DNA of 64,000 bases from Theropithecus gelada (GCF_003255815.1 NC_037680.1:7623930-7687929); one strand, 5' to 3'; counted from the first letter of the stretch, positions 45,197 to 57,909 are shown. Notes: generated from the sequence alone by a model not told the origin. Translations and numbers: made by a program.

Positions 45197-46797
45197 AAAT
45201 TGGTACTGGGAGTGGAGCTTTGCTGTAAAGATACCTGAAAATATGGAAGTGAATTTGGAATTAGGTAATGGGCAGAATTTGGAAGTTTGGAGGGCTCAGA
45301 AGAAGGTAGAAAGATGAGGGAAAGTTTGAAACTTCCTAGAGACTTGTTGAGTGGCTGTGGCCAAAATGCTGATAGTGATATGGACAGTAAAGTCTAGGCT
45401 GAGGTGGTCTCAGATGAAAATGAGGAACTTATTGGGAAGTAGAGCAAAGATCACTCTTGCTATGCTTTAGCAAAGAGACTGGCAACATTGTGCCCCTATT
45501 CTAGTGATCTGTGGAACTTTAAACTTGAGAGAGATAATTTAGGGTATCTCATGGAAGAAATTTCTAAGCACTAAAGCATTCAAGATGTGGCCTGTCTGCT
45601 TCTAACAGCACATGCTAATTTGCATGAACAAAGAGATTATCTGAAACTACAACTTATATTTTAAAGGGAAACAGAGCACAAAAGTGTGGAGACTTTGCAG
45701 CCTGACCATGTGGTTGTAAAGAAAAACCCATTTTCTAGGTAAGAATTTAAGCCAGCTGCAGAAATTTGCATAAGAGGAGTCAAATGTTAATAGCCAAGAC
45801 AATGAAAGAAATGCCTCCAAGACATTTCAGAGACCTTCAGGGTAGCCCACACCATCACAGGCCTGGAGAACTAGGAGGAAACAATGGTTTCATGGGACAG
45901 CCCAGGGCCTCAGGACATGGCAGCCTGCATTGTAGCTACTCCACCTCCAACTGCAGCTGAAAGGGGCAAAGGTACAACTCGGGCCATTGCTTCAGAGAGG
46001 GCAAGCACCATGCCCTGGAAGCTTCCACCTGGTGTTGAGCCTGTGGGTGCACAGAGGGCAAGAGTTCATGCTTGGGAGCCTCCACCTAGATTTTAAAGGA
46101 TGTATGGAAAATGCCTGGATGTACAGGCCGAAATCTACTGCAGGGGTGGAGCCCTCATGGTAAACCTGTACTAGGGCAGTGCACAACAAAAATGTGGGGT
46201 TGGAACCCCCACACAGAGTTTCCACTGGAGCACTGCCTAGTGGACCTGTGAGAAGAGGGCCACTGGCCTCCAGACCCCAACATTGTAGATCCACCAACAG
46301 CTTCCATCATGTTTCTGGAAAAGCCACAGGCACTCAATGAGAGACTGTAAAAGCAGCTGTGGGGCTGTACCCTGCAGAGCCACAGGAGTAGAGCTACCCA
46401 AAGCCTTGGGATCACACCCCTTGCATCAGTGTGACCTGGATATCAGACGTGGAGTCAAAGGAAATTATTTTGGACCTTGGATATTTAATGACTGCCCTGC
46501 TGGGTTTCAGACTTACATGGGGTCTGTAGCTGCTTTGTTTTGGACAATTTTTCCCATTAAGAATGGGAACATTTACTCAATGCCTGTAACCCCATTGTAT
46601 CTTGGAAATAACTAACTTGTTATTGACTTTACAGACTCATAGGTGAAAGAGACTTGCCTTGTCTTAGATGAGACTTTGGATTTGGACTTTTGAGTTAATG
46701 CTAGAATGAGTTAAGACTTTGGGTGACTGTTGGGAAGGCACAATTTTATTTTGAAATGTGAGAAGAAAATGAGATTTGGGAGGGGCCGGATGCTGAA

Positions 46798-47163
46798 TGA
46801 TATAGTTTGTCTCTGTGTCCCTTTGGAAATCTCATATTGAATTGTAGTTTCCAGTGTTGGGGAAGGGACCTGGTGGTAGGTGATTGGATCATAGGAGCAG
46901 ATTTTTCTGCTTGCTGTTCTTATGTCATTGAGTTCTCCCACGATCTGGTTGTTTAAAAGTATGTAGCACTTCCTCCTTTGTCTCTCCCACTCTACCATGT
47001 TAAGATGGACTTGCTTTTTCTTTGTCTTCTGCCATGATTGTCAGTTTCCTGAGGCCTCCCAGCCATGCTTTCTGTACAACCTGCTGAACTGTGAGTCAAT
47101 TAAACCTCTTCATTAATTACCCAGTCACAGATAGTTCTTTATTACAGTATGTAAACTAACACA
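46798..47163 (+). repeat. THE1 3' LTR
   Basis: Starts TGATATAGTTTGTCTCTGTG and ends 'gtaaactaacaca'. Same orientation as the 5' LTR and clearly its partner, with scattered substitutions. Confidence 0.92.
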
Positions 47164-48163
47164 GCGTGTGTGTGTATTTAACAATTTCTTAATTTCTAGC
47201 TGTACAAAATGCTTTCTGTTCACCTTGTATATATCCTGCCCCAGACCTAGAGTCAGTCATTTCTGTTAGCACTCCTGGTTCCTTTTATTAGATAATGGTA
47301 TTTGAAAATAAGATCTGGCTCTAGGTATATTTCTTTTTAATCAGAGTGTTGTTGCTTCCAGGCCCTGTAAGCTGACAGGGAATATATATGTGTGTATATT
47401 ATGCGGATTATATATAAATACATATGTACATATTTCTGTATGAAACTGTGTATCTGTGTGAAGCACAACAGGAGTTCATTCTTATTTCTGTAAATCAAAT
47501 TCATTTTCACATGGATTGTTCCACCTTCACCTCTTTCTTCTCTGAAACTTCACACACAACAGTCAGAAACTTGGCTTTTACTACCAATCACCAATTTACT
47601 TAAATATTAAATTCTTTTATTCACGTATTGTGGTTTCAGAATTATTAACTCATATTCCTGTGCAAATGACTTCTTCAATGAGAGTACAGGCTTATGGTCA
47701 GCTTGCCTTTAGTCTTAGAGACTCTACTTATTTCCAAATATACATAGGTTTCTACCTTTTCTCTTTAACCCCTACAGAAAGTTTGTTTCACACATATGAT
47801 CCAGTGAGGTTCCATTCTCTCCTTTTGCATTGTATCATGAGATCCCTGAAGATCCTAAACATTTATTTTATTTGCACGTATTAGGTTAATTTTTTGCATC
47901 AAGTTCTTGATAAACATATTATATCGTGTATCCACGATCACAGTATCATATAAAATTAGCATCACTGTCCTGTGCTGTACCTGTTCAATCCCTTCCCTTG
48001 TCATTCATGACAGGCACTACCATGTTTATCATCTCAATAGCTTGGCCTTTTCCAGAATGTCATTTAATGGTAACATGCCTTTTCAGACTGGCTTTTTTCA
48101 CTTAGTAATACGCATTTCATTTGTGTCTTAGTGTTTATTTTTATCTTATTACTTTTAAACTCT

Positions 48164-48506
48164 TGCTATGGTTTGAATGGGTGCTCTCCAAGATTCAGGT
48201 GTTGCCAATATGATGGTATTAAGGGCCTTTAAAAGATGATTAGGTCATGAGGGTTCCTTTCTCATTAATGGGATTAAGGCTTTTATAAAAGAGGCTTCTT
48301 GAAGCGTTCAGCTGGCTTGCTAGCTTGATCTTCAGCTCTAGTTTCTCTTTCTTCTAAATAAGGATGCAGCAAGAAGGCCTCACTAGATGCCAGCACCTCG
48401 ATCTTGGGATTCCCAGACTCCAAAACTGTGAGAAAGAAATGTCAGTTCTTTGCAAATTACTCAGTCTCAGGTATTTTGTTGTATCAGCACAAAATAGACT
48501 AAAACA
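48164..48506 (+). mobile_element. Solo MLT1-type LTR, plus strand
   Basis: Starts TGCTATGGTTTGAATGGGTG. Contains 'gatgattaggtcatgagggt', 'cttttataaaagaggcttc' and 'ctccaaaactgtgagaaag' in MLT1 order, and ends 'agactaaaaca'. Confidence 0.85.
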
Positions 48507-48571
48507 ATTCTGAATTGTATTTTATTGTATAGGTACACCTTAGTTTGTTTATCCATTTACCTATTGAAAGA

Positions 48572-49272
48572 TGTGTTAAGCCATTCTTGCATTGCTATAA
48601 ATAAACACCTGGGCTGGGCATGGTGGCTCACACCTGTAATCCTAGCACTTTGGGAGGCTGAGGTGGGCAGATCACGAGGTCAGGAGATCGAGACCATACT
48701 GGCTAACACGGTGAAACCCCATCTGTACTAAAAGTACAAAAATATTAGCTGGGCATGGTAGTGGCCACCTGTAGTCCCAGCCACTTGGGAGGCTGAGGCA
48801 GGAGAATCACTTTAACCCAGGAGGCCGAGTTTGTAGTGAGCCAAGATCGTGCCACTGTACTCCAGCCTGGGTGACAGAGTAAGACTCTGTCTCAAAAGAA
48901 AAGAAACACCTGAGGCTAGGTAAAAAATACTTAGTTGGCTAATGGTTCTGTGGGCTTTACAGGAAGCATGATGATGGCATCTGCCTCGAGTGAGGCCTCA
49001 GGAAGCTTACAGTCATGACAGCAGTCAACAGCCAGCCAGCATGTCAACATGGTAAGCGCAAAAGCAAGAGAGTGGTGTGAGGAGTTGGCAAACTTTTAAA
49101 CAACCAGATCTTGTGTGAATGAACCTCACTTATCACATAAGGGGATGGTGCTAAACCATTCATTGGAGATGCATCCCCTTAATGGAATGACCTCCCACCA
49201 GGCCCTGCCTCCAACATTTGGAGTCACATTTCAATATGAGATTTGGAAGGGACAAACCTCCCCAGCATATAA
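48572..49272 (-). mobile_element. MST-type LTR, minus strand, split by an Alu
   Basis: Reads TGTGTTAAGCCATTCTTGC at the left and 'gagatttggaagggacaaac' near the right, the reverse of an MST LTR. AAAGA at 48567-48571 recurs at 49273-49277, a 5-bp target duplication typical of MaLR. The Alu at 48612-48903 interrupts it. Confidence 0.85.
48612..48903 (+). mobile_element. AluS/Y-like element nested in the MST LTR
   Basis: Full-length Alu; AAACACCTG at 48603-48611 is repeated exactly at 48904-48912. Confidence 0.95.
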
Positions 49273-49554
49273 AAAGATATCTTGTTTGTTTCCAGTGTTT
49301 GGTGATTATAAAGAAAACCATTATAAACATTCATACATAGTCATTTGTGTACATATATCTTAAAATTAATTGGGTGAAAACCTAACAGCAAGACTTCTGG
49401 GGTGGTACAGTAAGACTATATCTTGCTACATAAGAAACTCCCAAACTGTCTTAAAAAGTGGCTATACCATTTTGCATTTTTTGCCAACAATAGATGAGTT
49501 TCTGTTGCTGGGCATCTTCACCAGAAGTCAATATTGCCAGGGTTGTTAGATTTT

Positions 49555-50215
49555 TAGCCAGACTACAGAGATAGCAACAAACAGAAAACAAGAAAACATG
49601 GAACAAATAGAAACAGTACAGATATCAAAAGATTATTTAAAAATTAGCATCCTCACAGAAATAAGACAGTGTATTGAAACCATGGAACAGAAAAATGACA
49701 CTATAAAAAGACATCCATAAGACAAGAGTTTTCAAAGTGAAAATGTGGCAGCAGACCGTAAAAATTCAACAGAACAATTTAAAATGAATATGTAAGGATC
49801 ATATTTGTGAATAAATGGAAGAGAGGGAGTCCAGAAGATATAAACCAAGAGAGGAAAAAAAAGGAAATAGGTAATTTTGATTGCAACATCAAATTAATAG
49901 ATTGAACAAAGTGAAAGTAATCATATTTTCCAGAATTAATAGAGTCAAAATTCCTGAGCTTGAAAAAAATAATGTTCCAAAGAAAATAGAACAAGTACAA
50001 TAAAAGAAAGAAGACCCATGTTAAGACAAATTTTTGCAAAATTTCCAAGTACTAGGGATAAAGGGATAATATTAAAATATTTTAGGGAGGGGAAAATCAG
50101 AACAACAAAAAGAAACTATGAAAATAATCAAAATGAGTGACACTGGTCTTCTCCTAAAATGATACCAGAAACTGGAAAACCAAATATACCTAGAATCCAA
50201 TACCCAGTTGTATTG
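49555..50215 (+). mobile_element. HAL1 / L1M ORF1-like remnant, plus strand
   Basis: A-rich coding-like sequence in the order of an L1 ORF1 or half-L1: 'gcaaaatttccaagtactag', 'gataaagggataatattaaa', 'tgacactggtcttctcc' and 'aatccaatacccagttgta'. All frames are closed. Confidence 0.6.
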
Positions 50216-52984
50216 TGCTTATTCTTTATCAATGAACAACATTATTTCTTAAAGCTATTCCACATTTATTCATTACTTCAAATCCTAGTACTATCAAGTT
50301 CTCCTTCTGCAGTTACACAGTTAATACAAGTTCATTCCTTTCACCGTAAACATTGTTCTTTATATGCACCAAATTGTTTATTTCTATTTTTGTCTGGTTT
50401 ATATGTCTGTTTATTTCTACTACTATTTGTGTTTGAAGCTCTGTTGCACAAATCTGCTCATTTCTATACTTCTGATGCATAGAATACTGCCCCACTTAAT
50501 AGATGCACTTAATGAATTAGTAAATATTATACTAATAAAGAGCTCTAGCTTTCCTGTATATTTCCCTTTTAGTGGGAATGAGATATTTGAATTCTCCCTT
50601 TATCTGAAACCAGGCTAACTTCTGAAGGAAGGACAGGAAGTACATCTTCTAACCTCATCATCATCTTAAAATCACATCACCATTATTTTAAAGATATTAC
50701 CTTTGTGTTTACTGTGAGGTGATTACTATACATATCCTCGTTACCAAAGATCCATGTGATTCTAGCACAGATTTTCATGTTCTGGAGCAGGCTTCACTCT
50801 TTAACTGTTCATGCCCATCACACACAGCTTACTCATCATTTTTCCTCCTGATTTCTTGGCGTCGCTTGATGTGTACTTGGATCACAGCCTCCAGGATCTT
50901 AAAATCGATAAAAATTTGCCAGTTAAACTCTTATTCTTGGGAATTTTCTGAAGAGTGCGGTCTGATTTTTAAATTATACATCTGAGCATACAAGTGCAGC
51001 TGTTTTTACAAAGAAGGCATCTGGGATGCCTCTGTGGAAGACAGGCATAGACAGGAGGGCATTTCTGAGTTTTGCAGGAAGTCATTGCAGGGCAAGAGTG
51101 TCTTTCTATGTTTTCCTTCAAACATAGTGACATAAAATTCACCCTCAATAAATTATGTCCAAATTGAAAGCCAATGTTGTGAAGAATTGAGATGTCATGG
51201 GGTTGGCACTACAGGTAGAAATGGAGTTGCTTCACTTTTTCTTTAATTTGGGACATGTACTTTTTTTTCTCTTTATGGCAGTGTAATGCCTAAGGAGATT
51301 ACTGCTTCTTCCTCTTTCCAAGTTCATGTTAGTGTTCTAAATAAACAAATACAGTCACTTTTTCTATACATGTCTGAGTGTTTGTCTGGGCTTTGTAGTC
51401 ATTTGTTCTCTGCCAGTCACAAAGTGATGTATTTACATAAAAGTCTTGCCTCAATTTCTTCTTTCATTTTAGCTTCTGTCTTGAATTTTAACCCTTTTAG
51501 TTGCCAGGAAGGTTATAAGGTTATGGATAGTTAGCTCCTGCTTTCTATTTTTTTTTTTTTTTTAAATTCTAGTAGGAAGGAAAAGGAGAGAAACAATGAT
51601 ATGTTTTGCCAAAAGGCTCATCCTCCTCAGCATTTCCTAATATATTATTTCCTGTCAAATCTACTCCAAATAATCTCATATTCACCCCCATCCAACATAC
51701 CTTATAAAAGGATTTTGAGGAACACCTGAAAATATGTATACAAAAATGCTTCACAGACTTTAAAGGTTTATCGGATTAGTCGATGGATTGATTTTTGTGT
51801 CCATAGTTGTATTATCTGAGTATTGTTGAGAAAGTCTTCTAAAGCAAAAATAGTCTTACAAAAACAGCAGGAAATATCGAAAGTTGTCATCATTTGAAAA
51901 AATCTACCAGTACTTTTATTAACATATAAGATGTAATGCCTAAAAAGACAGAATGAAAATTGATTCATAATGTATCTTGAATATAAGTCTGAAGAGTGTC
52001 ATGTTTATCCCTATAAAGGAACATCATTGTGAAAGTAAGTATTTAGTAAAATTAGTTCTGCAATTTCTTGCAGGTTGGATTTGCATGGCACAGCTGGAAG
52101 TAGAGATTAGAGAAAACTCACATAGCTCATGGTTACAGTCATAAGAAATTGACCAAGGCATTCCTTGATTGGACCATCTCATGTAAAGACTTTACTTGGC
52201 ATACATAAAGTATGATGTAAACAGTGTTTTAACCTAAAATATTCGGTACTCAAAAGGACATTCCTAATTATAGCTTCTTGATAACTAATGAGCAAGTTAT
52301 TATATTTGTATATTCAAAATGACTTTGACTGTCTTCTGTCTCTATTCAATGGGAATGATTTAAGCTATCATTCTTATAACTTCAGAGTCCAATAAAAGAA
52401 CCTAATCAGGCAAGTATTTCCCCAGATTCAATTAGACTTTCCATAGATTTTTGAGAGCCTGCTGTTTCCTCTTGAAACACTTGATGGCTTTTGTGTGCGG
52501 CTTCTTCCCAGAATAATTTACATCATAATCTAACCCCAGAATGAGAGAAATCAGAAATTTTCATAGTGTGATTCATGGGAGAATACATAAAATATCTACT
52601 TGACTGAAATCATTGCTAGTTCTTATGTGGTTAGAATTCTCAAGTTCTGAATAAGGTATTGAATATTTAAACGCTGTTTTGTATGGTACAAATTTTCATA
52701 TTAGAAAAGAAGAGCAATATTCACACCACTAGGCACATATATAATAGCTATAGTTTGTTCTTATGTTATTAGAGCTGTGTAGACTATTTTCTCTGACAGT
52801 CTACTAGATATCTTCCAATTGAACATTCTGCATATCTACTCCTGAGTGTTAAATATAAATATTAACTTGCAAGAATATAAAACATTATCATAAAAAGTGA
52901 TTAAATGTATCACATGCATTTGAGTCTGTCCAGGACTTACTTACCTTCGAACTTGCTCCTTATTCTTCCCATATATTGCTAGGT
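50216..52984. other. 2.8 kb with no gene or assignable repeat
   Basis: The largest frame, 107 codons at 50159-50482, is hydrophobic and codes for nothing that I recognise. Old repeats may be present. Confidence 0.5.
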
Positions 52985-53250
52985 ATTCCAGGTGGGATGA
53001 CCCCTGGAAGCAGTTTTTGTGGTTATTTTGTCAGCTGCTGCCGGTTGTGTTTCAGCCAATGGGAGACACTGGCAGGCGATTTCAGAGCGTGATGCAGCAG
53101 AGAGAGGAAAAGGAAAAAGCTAGGGCATATGTACTCCAGTCTATATGCCGAGGCAGTGCGTATGACAGCATGGTATCTTGTTGACACCACCAGTCCCTCC
53201 TGTGGTTATTCCACTTTCTGCCGGGTGACTTCACCCCCTGAAATTTAGTA
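52985..53250 (+). mobile_element. Possible ancient LTR/MER fragment
   Basis: 'cagccaatgggagacactggc' and the GC-richer neighbourhood stand out from the AT-rich flanks and resemble a CCAAT-bearing ERVL-type LTR. I cannot name it with confidence. A short (CT)n at 53259-53275 follows. Confidence 0.3.
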
Positions 53251-53639
53251 ATACCATTCTCTCTCTCTCTCTCTTTTATTTTCCTGCTGACTCTAATGCA
53301 GTAGTGAGTTTCTATAGTTGGAGATCTCTGAGTTGTCTCCTTCTCTCTAATTGGCTCCCTTGGTCTTCCAGCAACTGTGTAACCAAATCTCTGTACTAAA
53401 TTATCTGTAATATGCTTAAAATGCTTGCTATTTTCCCGACTTGGACCATGAACACCAGTGTAGTGTTAATTGTATTTAGACTTTAATTTATCATTATATC
53501 AAAATATATAGACAATCAATCACTTTGCAGAAAATGCAAGCAGCAGACCTCTCCTTTACTTGTTTTCTCTATCCGATTCCCTTTTCAATTGAGGAGTACT
53601 ATGAACATTTTTGTGTCTCCTTCAGGGTAGTTCTTTATA

Positions 53640-54072
53640 TATGTGGACATACACGTGCACAAACATAACTTTGAAACTTGTTTCTGTTTATTTAAAAATG
53701 TCTGTCAGTTCACATAGATCTGCCTAATTTTTTAAACCGCTAACTTGTGACATAATATAGGTGTTCTGTAATTATACATCACTTTATAGGTAGATGTTTA
53801 GGATACACATTCTTATCAGATATTGCTATGTGTTATACTACACCCTTAGAAATGTGTAAGTACCTTAAACTTTTTAATGTTTGCCAAAATGTTGGATGGT
53901 AACAATCTCATTTTAATTGCACTTAAATACTAGAAATTAAGAATTTTTTTGTATAATTGTATTCATTTATTTTACTTATAATATTTCTAGTTCATATTGT
54001 TGTTTCTTTGTTTTAATGTTACTTGATATATATAATGTTGTTGTCATTCATAGATAGGTTAGTCGCATTAGC
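53640..54072 (-). mobile_element. Old L1ME-like fragment (antisense)
   Basis: 'cacatagatctgcctaattt' and 'ggtaacaatctcattttaattgc' are in the reversed order of an L1ME 3' end. Weak. Confidence 0.45.
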
Positions 54073-54361
54073 TTTTTTCTTGACAAGAGTCTAGCTCTAT
54101 AGCCCAGTCTGGAGTGTACTGGCGCAATCTCTGCTCACTGCCACCTCTGCCTCCCCGGTTCAAGCAATTATCTTGCCTCAGCCTTCCGAGTAGCTGAGGT
54201 TACAGGCATGCGCCACCATGCCTGGCAAATGTTTGCATTTTTAGTAGAGATGGGGTTTCACCATGTTGGCTTAGCTGGTCTCGAACTCCTGACCTCAGGT
54301 GATTCACCTGCTTTGGTCTCCCAAAGTGCTGGGATTACAGGTGTGAACCACCATGCCCAGT
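54073..54361 (-). mobile_element. Older Alu (J/S-like), minus strand
   Basis: 'cttgacaagagtctagctct' to 'gtgaaccaccatgcccagtc'; diverged from consensus at many positions. Confidence 0.92.
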
Positions 54362-54365
54362 CCAC

Positions 54366-55129
54366 ATTAGTGTTTATATAACATTTTCTTAAATAGTGTT
54401 TTTTGAGTATATGATTGTATAATTTTTTAAACAACAATTTTTTACCTTTCTTCTAAAATTAACCATCTTAATAATTTATCTAGTTTTATTCACAAGGATC
54501 TCTAGTAAATGGTTTATACTTGCAAAGACAGCAGTCAGGCTTTTTCAGTTGTAGAATTCAGTGGAAATTTTCTAACATATCAGCGTTATAATGGTTGCTG
54601 GAGATTATTTTTTAAAAATTACCACGTATTCCTTAATGTTGGCATTTTCTTTTGAGTCTAACAACTTTTTGTGTCTAATCTCAGAAATGTGTGATGTTAT
54701 AAAAATATTTTTATGTGAAAAAATTATTTAATTTCCCTATGCCATGAATTTCATTAATAAAGTCCTGAATATTAAAATATTTTACACTTCCTTGTAAACC
54801 ATGTTTAGTGTGTTATTTTTTCAACTATATTATTCATGTGCTTGGCTGACAGTTTTTCTTTCTCTAACTTTTCCCTACTGCATCTGCTTCCCTTTTTTCT
54901 TTCCCTCTCATTCTGTCAACTGTTAGGTTTTGATGTCACAATCACTCTATAAAGTATCCTTTTAGAATACTACAGGATGCTAACCAGCTTTTCCTGGGCT
55001 TTAGAACAAGTTATATAAATGGTGCTTAACCATCCCTTGAAGTATGATAGGATTTACATCCTAACTGTATGGAACTGGTGCTTTTGTTATGGGTTGCATT
55101 AGTTTCCCATTGCTGCTTTAATGAATTGT
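54366..55129. other. AT-rich, nothing firmly recognised
   Basis: May hold decayed L1. 'attagtttcccattgctgct' near 55099-55118 resembles the end of a MaLR or MLT1 LTR in antisense, only ~35 bases. Confidence 0.4.
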
Positions 55130-56958
55130 TTGTTTCCCCTTCTACCATGATTGTACGGTTGCAGAGACCTCCCCAACCCTGGGGTACTGTGAGTCAATTA
55201 AGCCTCTTACCTTTACAAATTACCCAATCTCCAGTCTCAGATGGAGATGAGGAACTTGTTTGGAACTGGAACAACATTTGCTCTTGTTATGTTTTAGCAA
55301 AGAGACTGGCAGCATTTTGCCCCTGCCCTAGAGTCTGGTGGAACTTTGAACTTGAGAGAGTTGATTTAGAGTATCTGACGGAAGAAATTTCTAAGCAGCA
55401 AAGCATTAAAGATGCGACTTGGGTGCTATTAAAAGCATTGACTTTTATAAGGGAAGCAGAGCCTAAAAGTTCAAAAAATTTGTCACCTGATAATGAAATA
55501 GAAAAGAAAATCCCATTTTCTGAGGAGAAATTCAAGCTGACTGCTGAAATTTGCATAAGTAACAATGAGCCAAATATTAATCTTCAAGACAATGGGGAAG
55601 ATGTCTACAGGACATGTGAGAGACCTTTGTGGCAACCCCTCCCATCACAGGCCTGGAAGTTTAGGAGGAAAAAATTGTTTCCTTGGCTGGGCCCAGGGTC
55701 CCTCTGCTGTGTGCGGTCTAGGGCTAAGACACCCTGCATCCCAGCTGTTCCAGCCATGACTAAAAGAGGCCAAGGTACAGCTCAGGCTGTGGTTTCAGAG
55801 GGGTAAAGCCCCAAGACTTGGCAGCTTCCATGTGGTGTTGAGGCTGCAGGTGTACAGAAGTCAATAATTGACATTTGGGAACCTCCACCTAGATTTCAGA
55901 GGATGTATGGAAATGCCTGAATGCCCAGGCAACAGTTTTCTGTGGGTGCAGTACTCTCATGGAGAACCTCCACTGGGGCAGTGTAGAATGGAAATATGGG
56001 GTCAGAGTCCTCACACAGAGTCCCCCCTGGAGCACTGACTGGTGGAACTGCGAGATGAGGGCCACCATTCCCCAGACCCCAGAATGGTAGATCCACCGAC
56101 AGCTTGCACTGCGCTCCTGGAAAAGCCACAGACACCTAATGCCAGCCCATGAAAGCAGCCAGGTAGGAGGCTGAATCCTGCAAAGCCATCAGGGCAGATC
56201 TGCCCAAGACCATGGGAACCCGACTCTTGCATCAATGTTACCTAGATATGAGATATGGAGTCAAAGGAGATAATTTTGGAGCTTTGAGATTTGAATGCCC
56301 CACTGGATTTCAGACTTACATGGGACCTGTAGCCCTTTTGTTTTGGAAAATTTCTCCCATTTGGAAGGGCTATATTTACTGTATGCCTGTACTCCCATTG
56401 TATCTAGGAAGTTACTAACTTGCTTTTGATTTTACAGGCTCATAGGTGGAAGGGACTTGTCTTGTCTCAGATGAGATGTGGGACTGTGGACTTTTGAGTT
56501 AATGCTTAAATGAGTTAAGACTTTGGAGGACTATTAGGAAGGCATGATTGGTTTTGAATGCGAGGACATGAGATTTGGGAGGGGGTGGAGTGAATGATAC
56601 GGTTTGTCTGTGTCCCCACCCAAATTTCATTTTGAATTGTGACTCCCACAATTCCCACATGTCATGGGAGGAATCTGGTGGGAGATTATTGAAATATGAG
56701 AGTGGATATTTCCTGTGCTGTTCTTGTGAGAGTTAATGAGTCTCATGAGCTCTGATGGTTTTAAAAATGGGAGTTCCCCTGCACATTCTTTTTGCCTGCT
56801 GCCATCCATGTAAGATGTGACTTGCTCCTCCTCCCTTCTGCCATGATTGTGAGGCCTCCCCAGCTTTGTGCGACTGTTAGTCCATTAAATCTCTTTCTTT
56901 TGTAAATTGACCAGTCTCAGGTATGTCTTTAACAGCAGCATGAAAACAGACTAATACA
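55130..56958 (+). mobile_element. Second THE1 element, 5' part truncated and internally deleted
   Basis: 5' LTR tail 55130-55240, interior to 56594, 3' LTR 56595-56958 (starts TGATACGGTTTGTCTGTGTC, ends 'agactaataca'). The interior parallels 45408-46797 of the first THE1 almost block for block. The 5' LTR jumps directly into the interior at GTCTCAG (55234-55240), so the LTR end, primer-binding site and about 200 bases are missing. The 245-codon plus frame at 55069-55806 crosses this junction and is a by-product. Confidence 0.9.
56595..56958 (+). repeat. 3' LTR of the second THE1
   Basis: About 364 bp, complete from TG to CA. Preceded by a purine-rich tract ('tgagatttgggagggggtgg'). Confidence 0.92.
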
Positions 56959-57329
56959 CTAAGCTTTTTGGTTTTATATAATATATCATTCCTCTTTATT
57001 ATGCATTTATGATAATTAGAAGATATTTTGAATTCCTTTTAATAATCACAAAATTGTGGAATAATAGCCAGACACAGGAATTAAGAATATTGACTAAGAT
57101 ATAAATACAGAAAATAAACGATGCTGCCCATCCTATCTATCAGTATATCCATTTTGTTTTATTTTCAATGTAGATTTACTATTTGGCCATTTTTAGCTGT
57201 TTCTACTGATGCAAGCTGGTCCAAGTCACCATAATGTTTTACATGAACTATTGCTATAGGCTTCCAATGTGTTCCTGTCATTCCACCCTTACTTACAGTT
57301 AATTTTATTTTTCCCACCAAATTACCCAG
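56959..57329. other. Intergenic, nothing recognised
   Basis: Could include the left part of the L2 that follows. Confidence 0.45.
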
Positions 57330-57700
57330 TCCTGCAATTTTATGTAAACCAGATCATGTCATTGTTCTACTCAAAATCTCCTATTAGCTTTAACTCTTAC
57401 TCCTCCTTTGAGCTTTACTCAATGTCTTATTCTTAGTGAAGCCTTCCCTAATAAACCCAAGTGAAACTGCAATCTGCTCACCCACCCAGGCTGACTTTCC
57501 TCTTTCTCTTCAAATACTTACTACCTTGTCTTATGTGGTGTATTTAATTTACTTTTTCAATTGTCTGTCTTTCTTTATAAAAATGAGAAGGTAAAATCTT
57601 TAGATCTGGACTTTCCTTTTTTACTGTCACAATCTAAAACACTCAAAAGAGTAACTGTCACACAGTGAGTACTCAAAAACATTTGTTGAATAAATGGCTA
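57330..57700 (+). mobile_element. LINE-2 3' end, plus strand
   Basis: 'agtgaagccttccctaataaa', 'aatacttactaccttgtctt', 'gtgtatttaatttactttttc' and the ending 'aacatttgttgaataaatggc' follow L2 3' order. Confidence 0.72.
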
Positions 57701-57909
57701 AACTACTTTTATTGTGTCATTCAAATCCTCTGCCTTATTTATTGTTTTATTCTTTCGCTGATTTCTGAAAATTCTGTGTTAAATTCTACCGTTGTGTTTC
57801 TAGAATTGACAATGCCTCACTTTCTGCTTTATATATTTGGTAGCTTTTGTCTTACATGATTAAAGTTTAATGATTTATATTTTCTTATATTACGTTTTGT
57901 TAATACGGA

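Larger units (their letters stand above)
44837..47163 (+). mobile_element. Complete THE1 retrotransposon (MaLR), plus strand
   Basis: 5' LTR 44837-45196, internal 45197-46797, 3' LTR 46798-47163, about 2.33 kb, a normal THE1 size. A primer-binding-like TGGTACTGGGAGTGG lies at 45201-45215, near the LTR end, resembling the leucine-tRNA type used by this group. A purine tract 'gagatttgggaggggccgg' precedes the 3' LTR. The interior is a gag-derived relic without a long frame; 60-100-codon frames are chance. Flanking GTGTG/GCGTG could be the 5-bp target duplication, but it cannot be told from the microsatellite. Confidence 0.92.
44085..49550 (-). mobile_element. Old L1M 3'UTR/ORF2 host (antisense), split by four later insertions
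   Basis: The pieces 44085-44796, 47164-48163, 48507-48571 and 49278-49550 read as one antisense L1M sequence. They run through the 3'UTR ('gatgaggtctccttaggctac', 'tcctgccccagacctagagtc') into the ORF2 end ('ccagaatgtcatttaatgg', 'agtttgtttatccatttacc', 'aactgtcttaaaaagtggct'). Between them lie a GT repeat plus THE1, an MLT1 LTR, and an MST LTR that itself holds an Alu. The coordinates span those insertions. Confidence 0.8.

Noticed and set aside
55069..55806. 245-codon plus-strand frame, the longest outside the L1PA element
   Set aside because: It starts in unassigned DNA, crosses a THE1 5' LTR fragment and a deletion junction into the THE1 interior. It is a chance fusion and the parallel region of the first THE1 is not open.
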